The translations under genes were made by a program, and so were the position numbers. From contig CAKSLU010000023.1 of NCBI GenBank assembly GCA_934474225.1, positions 1 to 26,846 on the forward strand: a stretch of 26,846 nucleotides of DNA. The letters run 5' to 3'. Source of the stretch: an uncultured Eubacteriales bacterium. GTDB lineage: Bacteria > Bacillota > Clostridia > Oscillospirales > CAG-272. The notes beneath the pieces were generated by a model. That model was not told the DNA's origin, made no database searches, and worked only from the letters and a program-made list of their open reading frames with translations. Positions 21,743-26,846 of this stretch are shown piece after piece. The stretch's first letter is position 1. Each line of letters opens with the position of its first letter.

Positions 21743-23617
21743 TCAACAGTTTTCGAGGTACTTCTCGGCTTGCAGTGTGAAAAGTTTATAATAGGCGCCG
21801 CCTTTTTCCATCAAAGTCTTGTGGTCGCCCTCTTCGATGATTCTGCCGCGCTGCATGACGATGATGTCGTCGGCGTCGGTCGCGGAGGACAGGCGGTGCG
21901 AGACAAAGACGGTGGTCTTGCCGGCGCGCAGCGTGTCAAACTGGCGGAAAATCTCCGCCTCCGCCATCGGGTCGAGCGAGGCGGTCGGCTCGTCGAGAAT
22001 CAGAATTTCCGCATCCTTGTAGAAGGCGCGGGCAATCGAAACCTTCTGCCATTGCCCGATGGAGAGGTCGACGGCGTCGTCCTCAAAGAAGCGCATCAGC
22101 GGGGTATCGTAGCCGCGCGGCAGGCGGGAAATGAACTCGTCCGCGCAGCTCTGTTTTGCCGCGTAGTCCAGCCGCGCTTCGTCCACGGGGCGCGATGCGT
22201 CGCCGAAGGTGATGTTCTCCCGCAGGGAAACAGCATACTTGGCAAAGTCCTGAAAGACGATGCCAAAGAGATCGTACAGCTCGCCCACATCGTATTCCTT
22301 GATATTCACACCGTCGAGCAGAATTTCGCCCTCGGTCGGGTCATAGAGTCTTGTCATCAGCTTGATGAGCGTGGTCTTGCCCGCGCCGTTCAACCCGACG
22401 AGCACATAGGATTTGCCGCCCTCCAGTTTGAAACTGACATGGTCAATCACGCGGACCTCGGTGCCCGGGTAGGCAAAGCTGACATCACGAAATTCAATCG
22501 TGTGCGGAGTGCCGACCTCCGGTTTGCGCGGCGGGTTCACCGAGGGGACGACGGTCGGCTCGACTTTGAGATAGTCGATCATATTGTCGATGAACAGCGT
22601 GCCCTCGTAAATAGTGGAAGAACTCGAAACAAGCGACGCAATACCGCTGAGGATGGAGGTCAGCGCGCCGGTGTAAATGGTGTAGTCGCCGACCGGCATG
22701 TTGTCAAAGCAGACCTTGTACGCGATGAACAGAAAGAATGCGCAGTTGACCACCGTGGAGGCGATGTGCACGAGAATGTGCAAAAGGTCTTCCCGCAGAT
22801 AAATCTTTTTCAGCCCGGCGTAATAGGACTTGAACAGGGTCTTGTAGCGCGCAATGAAAATATCGTGCAGGCGCAGGAGCTTGACCTCCTTGATCTGGTC
22901 CTTGTTGGTCAGGATATTTGCGCAATAGTTCATCTGCCGCCGCTCGTTGGTATGCGCCTTGACATACTTGAAGGAAATCTTCTTGTACTTGAAGTTGATG
23001 ACGGCGGAGGGTAGGCTGAGCAGAATGATGCCGAGCGGAATCAGCGGGCTGACGGCGCCGAGCAGCACCGTGAAGCTCACTGTGCTGATGAGCTTGCTGA
23101 AGAAAGACAGCGTCGCGTTGATAATCGAAACCGGGCGGGAGGACGCCTCAACGCTCGCGTTTTCCAGTTTTTCGTAGAAGGATGGAAGGTCGAAATTGGC
23201 GAGGTCAACTTCCTTTGCCTTTTCGGCAAGCACGGTTTTGATATGCCCGGTGACCAGCAGCCCGGCAAGGTGCGTCATCGTGCCGCTGAGGCGCGTGGTG
23301 ACGCGCGACAGAACCATGTAGGCAAATTGCAGCACGAGGAGAAAAACAATGCGTCCGAGGTTCTCCACCGTGTGCGTCCCCGCAATCTCAACCAGGATGT
23401 TGATGAGGTTGCCGGCGATGAACGCCTGCACCAGCGGAAAAACGCCGTCCAGCACGCTGAGCGTCACCATGCCGCAGAGCAGGGCGGGATTGGCGTCCCA
23501 AACCAGTTTTACAATAAACAGCAGATGTCCGACGGCAGATTTGATTTTTTTCGGGAGCGGCTCGGTGCGGATGCGTTCTTCATTGATATTGGAAGCGCGA
23601 CGACCGGAATAACCCAT
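21743..23617 (-). CDS. ABC transporter, fused permease and ATP-binding protein
   Basis: The 624-residue protein is a half-size exporter: an N-terminal membrane domain (about 30-330) followed by an ATPase domain (about 370-620). Hydrophobic stretches include LLCGMVTLSVLDGVFPLVQAFIAG, IVFLLVLQFAYMVLS, FTVLLGAVSPLIPLGIILLSLPSAVI and VNCAFFLFIAYKVCF. The ATPase shows Walker A GLNGAGKT (408-415), LSIGQ (518-522, a variant of LSGGQ) and Walker B ILILDEPT with D542/E543, then an H-loop in VFVSHRLSSA. The substrate is unknown; a drug, lipid or peptide exporter is likely. The ATG at 23617 has AGAGG 9 nt upstream; an upstream opening to 23680 would run through the promoter and is rejected. It stands alone between lysC and a divergent DUF1015 gene. 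Confidence 0.92.
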   Translation of the reverse strand: MGYSGRRASNINEERIRTEPLPKKIKSAVGHLLFIVKLVWDANPALLCGMVTLSVLDGVFPLVQAFIAGNLINILVEIAGTHTVENLGRIVFLLVLQFAYMVLSRVTTRLSGTMTHLAGLLVTGHIKTVLAEKAKEVDLANFDLPSFYEKLENASVEASSRPVSIINATLSFFSKLISTVSFTVLLGAVSPLIPLGIILLSLPSAVINFKYKKISFKYVKAHTNERRQMNYCANILTNKDQIKEVKLLRLHDIFIARYKTLFKSYYAGLKKIYLREDLLHILVHIASTVVNCAFFLFIAYKVCFDNMPVGDYTIYTGALTSILSGIASLVSSSSTIYEGTLFIDNMIDYLKVEPTVVPSVNPPRKPEVGTPHTIEFRDVSFAYPGTEVRVIDHVSFKLEGGKSYVLVGLNGAGKTTLIKLMTRLYDPTEGEILLDGVNIKEYDVGELYDLFGIVFQDFAKYAVSLRENITFGDASRPVDEARLDYAAKQSCADEFISRLPRGYDTPLMRFFEDDAVDLSIGQWQKVSIARAFYKDAEILILDEPTASLDPMAEAEIFRQFDTLRAGKTTVFVSHRLSSATDADDIIVMQRGRIIEEGDHKTLMEKGGAYYKLFTLQAEKYLENC

Positions 23618-23651
23618 GCAAGCATACCTCTGAATTTCAAGATTACCTATT

Positions 23652-23680
23652 ATTATAGCATACCCCGCTCGCAAATACAA
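23652..23680 (-). promoter_or_regulatory. Sigma-A promoter for the ABC transporter gene
   Basis: On the minus strand TTGTAT (23680-23675), 17 nt, TATAAT (23657-23652), with TATGC directly before the -10 box. It is back-to-back with the DUF1015 promoter at 23697-23725; the two -35 boxes are only 16 nt apart. Confidence 0.85.
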
Positions 23681-23696
23681 GTTTTTTCGGAAGCTC

Positions 23697-23725
23697 TTGC
23701 ATTCTGTCCCCGTTTCGGCTACAAT
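23697..23725 (+). promoter_or_regulatory. Probable sigma-A promoter for the DUF1015 gene
   Basis: TTGCAT (23697-23702), 17 nt, TACAAT (23720-23725). Transcription would begin near 23732, which makes the upstream ATG at 23732 unlikely as the translation start. Confidence 0.75.
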
Positions 23726-23767
23726 AGAAGAATGAGAAATCTACAATCGGTTTTGCGAGGTGCGGAT

Positions 23768-25012
23768 ATGGAAGAGCAGATGTGTTTCGGCAAGGCGAAC
23801 ATCCTTTTGCCGGATTTTATCGGGGATGCGGAGGCGTGCCGAAAGTGGGCGGTCATCGCCTGCGACCAGTTTACCGGTGAGCCGGAATACTGGCACGAGG
23901 TGGAGCGCTTTGTCGGCGATGCGCCGAGCACGCTGCATATGATTCTGCCCGAGGCGTATCTGGGCGGCGACAATGCGGCAGAGCTTGCGAAAATTGCCGA
24001 GACGATGCAGCACTATCGCGACACGCTGCTGCGCACCTACCGGGACGCGCTGATTTTCGTGCGGCGCACGCAGTCGGACGGCAGAGTGCGCCGCGGCATC
24101 GTCGGCGCGGTGGACCTCGAATGCTATGATTATGCCGCCGGTTCGACCTCGCCCATCCGCGCTACGGAAGGTACTGTGTTTGAGCGTCTGCCGCCGCGCG
24201 TGGCGGTACGGCGCACCGCCGTGCTGGAGGCACCGCATGTCATGCTGCTGATTGACGACCCGGCGGATACCGTCATTGGTACGCTGGAGACCGAGCGGGA
24301 GAGCCTGCAAAAGCTCTATGATTTTGAACTGATGCAGCACGGCGGTCACCTCGAGGGCTATCTGCTCGATGGCACGGCGGCGGACGCGGCACTCGCCCGC
24401 ATGCGGGAGCGCTTTGCGAAAAACGGCGCAGACCTCGAACTTGCGGTCGGAGACGGCAACCATTCACTTGCCAGTGCCAAGGCGCGCTATGAAGAAGTCA
24501 AGGCGAAAATCGGCGAGGCAGCGGCGCTGCGGCATCCGCTGCGTTATGCGCTCTGCGAGGTCGTCAACCTGCACGATGAGGCGCTGGAATTTGAGCCGAT
24601 ATACCGCCTTGTCAAGACCGACACGCCGGATGAACTTTTAGACGGGCTCCGCGCACTCGGTGAACGCTGCGAACCCGGTGCACAGTCTGTCGAATGCGTT
24701 GGCGCACGCCAGTGCCGCCGCATCCTGCTCGGCGCAGGCACGCATGCGCTCACTGTCGGCACATTGCAGCTCTACCTCGACGCCTATGTTGCGTCGCATC
24801 CCGGCTCGTCGGTGGACTACATACACGGCAGAGACGCGCTCATGCGGCTTGCCGCCGCACCCGGCCATGTCGGCTTCCTCTTTGACGGCATGCGCAAGGA
24901 AGAACTGTTCCCGGCGGTCGAGCGCTCCGGCGCGCTGCCGCGCAAGACCTTCTCCATGGGGCACGCCGAGGACAAACGGTATTACATGGAATGCAGGGAA
25001 ATAGCAAAGTAA
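23768..25012 (+). CDS. DUF1015 family protein
   Basis: The 414-residue protein belongs to the DUF1015 group, whose biochemical role is not established. Recognisable blocks are WAVIACDQFTGEPEYWHEVE near the N-terminus, STLHMILPEAYL, RRGIVGAVDLECYDYAAGSTSPIRATEGTVFERLPPRV, LEGYLLDG, and the central AVGDGNHSLASAKARYEE, corresponding to the family's DG-(H/N)-H signature. VDYIHG and GFLFDGMRKEELF lie near the C-terminus. It is soluble with no signal peptide. The ATG at 23768 has GAGG (23757-23760) 7 nt upstream. An in-frame ATG at 23732 coincides with the predicted transcription start. Single-gene unit between its own promoter and terminator. Confidence 0.9.
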   Translation: MEEQMCFGKANILLPDFIGDAEACRKWAVIACDQFTGEPEYWHEVERFVGDAPSTLHMILPEAYLGGDNAAELAKIAETMQHYRDTLLRTYRDALIFVRRTQSDGRVRRGIVGAVDLECYDYAAGSTSPIRATEGTVFERLPPRVAVRRTAVLEAPHVMLLIDDPADTVIGTLETERESLQKLYDFELMQHGGHLEGYLLDGTAADAALARMRERFAKNGADLELAVGDGNHSLASAKARYEEVKAKIGEAAALRHPLRYALCEVVNLHDEALEFEPIYRLVKTDTPDELLDGLRALGERCEPGAQSVECVGARQCRRILLGAGTHALTVGTLQLYLDAYVASHPGSSVDYIHGRDALMRLAAAPGHVGFLFDGMRKEELFPAVERSGALPRKTFSMGHAEDKRYYMECREIAK

Positions 25013-25026
25013 AACAGGCAATGACG

Positions 25027-25059
25027 AAAAGCGAACGGGAATATTCCCGTTCGCTTTTT
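25027..25059 (+). terminator. Rho-independent terminator after DUF1015 gene
   Basis: A4-GCGAACGGGA, loop ATAT, TCCCGTTCGC-T5 (25027-25059): a perfect 14-bp stem with T-tract. It isolates the spoIIGA-sigE pair from upstream transcription. Confidence 0.95.
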
Positions 25060-25093
25060 CATATGCTTTTCTTACAAAATAATCGTGCAGGAG

Positions 25094-25126
25094 GCGACAG
25101 CGTTTTGCACCCGCGCGGCGTACAAT
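25094..25126 (+). promoter_or_regulatory. Possible wide-spaced spoIIGA promoter with partial 0A box
   Basis: TACAAT (25121-25126) is a good -10 box. No -35 lies at 17 nt; GCGACA (25094-25099, four of six to TTGACA) lies at 21 nt. This recalls the Bacillus subtilis spoIIG promoter, which has a 22-nt spacer and needs phosphorylated Spo0A. GGCGACA also matches five of seven bases of a reverse 0A box (TTCGACA). The match is weak and the call tentative. Confidence 0.35.
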
Positions 25127-25145
25127 AGCGCTGTGAGGTGATGGT

Positions 25146-26000
25146 ATGGTTCGCGTAATCTACGGGGATGTCCTCCTGCTTGTGGACTTCTCGATGAATT
25201 GTTTTGCGCTTTACATAACGGCGTATTTCCTGCGGCGGCATATCAAGGCGCTGTGCCTCGTCGGCGCGGCACTGGTCGGCGGTATCTATCATGTGGCGGC
25301 GGTGTATCTGAATACCGACAATCTGCTTGCAGAGCTGACCGCTGCTGCCGTCGGACTTCTGATGTGCTATATTGCGTTCGGCGGCTATCATTTCGTGCGC
25401 ACGGCGCTGACTTTTTTCGCCGTCTCGGCGCTCATCGGCGGGCTGATGTACGGCGTGTATTTTCTGCTCGGCAGCTATCACAGCGATTTGTTCGGCAATC
25501 CGCGCGGCTATGCGTACACGCACATCCCGCTCTGGATGTTTGCGGTGCTTGCCGCCGTCAGCTTCCTGCTCGCGCTGATTTTTTCGCGCCTCGGGCGCGA
25601 TGTCACCGATAAGCGCGAAGCTGCCGTCACCGTCACGACTGCCTGCGGGTGCAAAACACTGCACCTGCTCCTCGATTCCGGCAACCTCGTCCGCGAACCC
25701 ATCAGCGGCAAATATGTGATGATCGTCGGCATGGACGCCGCAGCGCCGCTGCTCACAAGCGAGGAGCGCCGCGCCATCTCCGCAGGGGACGCGGAGACGC
25801 TGCTGCGCCGTCGCTTCCGCCTTGTCTGCGCGCGCGGCGTGGACGGAACGCCCCGCACGCTCTACGGCTTTATGCCGGACAGCATCGTTTACACCGACGG
25901 CAAAAAGCAGGTCAGACTGGATGCATACCTTGCCGTCACGCCGCAGGAAACCGGCTTCTGCGGCTTTGAGGGCATCGCACACCCCTCGGCTATTGCATAA
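25146..26000 (+). CDS. spoIIGA: Sporulation sigma-E factor-processing peptidase SpoIIGA
   Basis: SpoIIGA is the membrane aspartic protease that removes the pro-sequence of sigma-E in the mother cell after signalling from the forespore. The 284-residue protein has about five N-terminal membrane spans (within 5-30, 36-55, 60-80, 84-108 and 128-148) and a cytoplasmic protease domain. The catalytic Asp is probably D177 in LHLLLDSGNLVREPISGKYV; the family usually reads DTGN, and DSG is an accepted variant in aspartic proteases. GAGGTG (25135-25140) lies 5 nt before the ATG at 25146. The gene is followed by sigE after 12 nt, the conserved substrate pair. Confidence 0.95.
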   Translation: MVRVIYGDVLLLVDFSMNCFALYITAYFLRRHIKALCLVGAALVGGIYHVAAVYLNTDNLLAELTAAAVGLLMCYIAFGGYHFVRTALTFFAVSALIGGLMYGVYFLLGSYHSDLFGNPRGYAYTHIPLWMFAVLAAVSFLLALIFSRLGRDVTDKREAAVTVTTACGCKTLHLLLDSGNLVREPISGKYVMIVGMDAAAPLLTSEERRAISAGDAETLLRRRFRLVCARGVDGTPRTLYGFMPDSIVYTDGKKQVRLDAYLAVTPQETGFCGFEGIAHPSAIA

Positions 26001-26012
26001 GGAGGCACCACC

Positions 26013-26729
26013 GTGAAGAATTTCTGGATTCGGCTGAAACTGTTTTTCATCCGTCTGAAGCTGAAGATCGTCCAATCCTATGATTCGACCTTCTATGTCA
26101 ACGGCGCGGATACACTCCCGCCGCCGCTTGCGGCAGAGGAGGAGAGCGAGGCACTGCGCACCGCGCCGCATGACAGCCGCAGCCGCAGTCTGCTGATTGA
26201 GCATAACCTGCGCCTGGTCGTCTACATCGCCAAAAAGTTTGAGAGCACCGGCATCGGCATCGAGGACTTGGTCTCCATCGGCACCATCGGGCTGATCAAA
26301 GCCATCAACACCTTCAAGGCGGAGAAAAACAACAAACTCGCGACCTATGCGTCGCGCTGCATCGAGAACGAAATCTTAATGTACATCCGCAAAAACAGCG
26401 CGCGCCGCTGCGAAATCTCGATTGAGGAGCCGCTCAGCGTGGACTGGGACGGCAACGAGCTTCTGCTTTCGGATGTGCTGGGCAGCGACGAGGACATGGT
26501 CTACCGCAACCTTGAGAGCAGCGAGGAAAAGCGCGTGCTGCGCACGGCGGTCGAGGGGCTTTGCCCGCGCGAGCGGCTGATTGTGGAACTGCGCTACGGA
26601 CTGCGCGGCGGCGGCGAAAAAACGCAGAAAGAGGTCGCCGACATGCTCGGGATTTCCCAGTCTTACATCTCCAGACTTGAGAAAAAAATCATTTCCAGAC
26701 TGAAATGTGAGGTTGTCGGCAAGATTTAG
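26013..26729 (+). CDS. sigE: RNA polymerase sporulation sigma factor SigE (pro-form)
   Basis: Sigma-E directs early mother-cell transcription in sporulation. The 238-residue product begins with an amphipathic basic/hydrophobic pro-sequence (MKNFWIRLKLFFIRLKLKIV, 1-20), then the processing area SYDSTFYVNGADTLPPPL. Region 2 is LIEHNLRLVVYIAKKFESTGIGIEDLVSIGTIGLIKAINTF and KLATYASRCIENEILMYIRK. The link EEPLSVDWDGNELLLSDVLGSDED is highly typical of SigE. Region 4 ends in KTQKEVADMLGISQSYISRLEKKI, a helix-turn-helix. The GTG start has AAGGAGG (25999-26005) 7 nt upstream, overlapping the spoIIGA stop. Unlike the common Firmicutes order, sigG does not follow; rpmE does. Confidence 0.97.
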   Translation: MKNFWIRLKLFFIRLKLKIVQSYDSTFYVNGADTLPPPLAAEEESEALRTAPHDSRSRSLLIEHNLRLVVYIAKKFESTGIGIEDLVSIGTIGLIKAINTFKAEKNNKLATYASRCIENEILMYIRKNSARRCEISIEEPLSVDWDGNELLLSDVLGSDEDMVYRNLESSEEKRVLRTAVEGLCPRERLIVELRYGLRGGGEKTQKEVADMLGISQSYISRLEKKIISRLKCEVVGKI

Positions 26730-26738
26730 CGAAAAAAG

Positions 26739-26766
26739 TTTTCAAAAACACTTGATTTTTTGAAAA
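26739..26766 (+). repeat. A+T inverted repeat between sigE and rpmE
   Basis: TTTTCAAAAA (26739-26748) is the reverse complement of TTTTTGAAAA (26757-26766), 8 nt apart. The stem is almost all A-T, so it is a weak terminator candidate for sigE at best. It covers the -35 box of the rpmE promoter and could instead be a DNA operator. Confidence 0.4.
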
Positions 26767-26780
26767 ACATGTGGTATCAT
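26752..26780 (+). promoter_or_regulatory. Probable sigma-A promoter for rpmE
   Basis: TTGATT (26752-26757), 17 nt, TATCAT (26775-26780). Downstream in the leader, ATTAC (26794-26798) and GTAAT (26803-26807) form a short inverted repeat before the ribosome binding site GAGGTGAG (26808-26815). Confidence 0.7.
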
Positions 26781-26819
26781 AGGACGTACTGTGATTACGA
26801 GTGTAATGAGGTGAGAAAA

Positions 26820-26846
26820 ATGAAACAGGGTATTCATCCGGAATAT
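26820..26846 (+). CDS. rpmE: Large subunit ribosomal protein L31 (3' truncated by window)
   Basis: Only nine codons are visible: MKQGIHPEY. This is the characteristic start of bacterial L31 (bL31). GAGGTGAG (26808-26815) is a ribosome binding site a few bases upstream of the ATG, and a promoter precedes it. The zinc-binding cysteines that separate the two L31 types would lie beyond the window, so the type cannot be given. Confidence 0.85.

Noticed and set aside
23618..23680. A 21-codon N-terminal extension of the ABC transporter
   Set aside because: It would pass through the -10 and -35 boxes and has no ribosome binding site; ATG 23617 has one.
25105..25126. TTGCAC plus TACAAT as a promoter for spoIIGA
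   Set aside because: The spacer is only 10 nt, too short for sigma-A.
1..26846. tRNA, rRNA, CRISPR array, prophage or known defence system
   Set aside because: Intergenic gaps were read for tRNA-like ends, spaced direct repeats and riboswitch-sized leaders; none was found. The coding content is core genes plus the accessory FkbM pair.

Overview
The window is about 60% G+C, densely coded and mostly chromosomal core. Gene order and content point to a high-GC, spore-forming member of the Clostridia, probably a gut Oscillospiraceae/Ruminococcaceae-type Firmicute. The evidence is the Firmicutes-type runs dprA-topA-trmFO, rnc-smc-ftsY and nadD-yqeK-LCP-rsfS-leuS, the sporulation pair spoIIGA-sigE, Gram-positive style ribosome binding sites, and near-consensus sigma-A promoters with 17-nt spacers. 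This assignment is inferred from gene content and family knowledge; no rRNA is present to confirm it.

Layout. (1) 1-6444, plus strand: dprA (5' end cut by the window), topA, trmFO, plsX and rnc form a tight run that ends in a very long hairpin/terminator. (2) 6540-17776, plus strand: a consensus promoter starts smc-ftsY-rdgB-yhbY-nadD-yqeK-LCP-rsfS-leuS. Several of these genes overlap by 14-20 nt and are probably translationally coupled. The run covers chromosome organisation, protein targeting, nucleotide clean-up, NAD synthesis, ribosome assembly/silencing, cell-wall polymer attachment and leucyl-tRNA charging. (3) 17799-18098: monocistronic rpsU with a perfect consensus promoter, a leader hairpin and a strong two-way terminator. 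(4) 18111-19886, minus strand: an accessory pair, an FkbM-type methyltransferase and a small unrecognised protein with possible RNase H-like topology. They are separated by a 237-bp element with perfect terminal inverted repeats flanked by TA. (5) 19901-20352, plus: a HIT-family hydrolase. (6) 20351-23617, minus: aspartate kinase and an ABC exporter-type ATPase/permease, each with its own promoter. (7) 23697-25059, plus: a DUF1015 protein with its own promoter and a perfect terminator. (8) 25146-26729, plus: spoIIGA and pro-sigma-E, the mother-cell sporulation switch. (9) 26752-26846: promoter and first nine codons of rpmE (L31).

The least ordinary part is 18555-18820. A MITE-like insertion at a TA dinucleotide appears to have replaced the last codons of the FkbM gene. 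Removing it in silico restores a reading frame that stops one base before the start codon of the next gene. Other points worth a look are a ~29-bp nearly continuous duplex just after the stop codon of the RNase III gene, a hairpin between the Shine-Dalgarno and start codon of topA, and a hairpin directly upstream of the rpsU ribosome binding site. No tRNA, rRNA, CRISPR array, complete transposase gene or prophage gene is visible. No gene-free stretch exceeds 300 bases.
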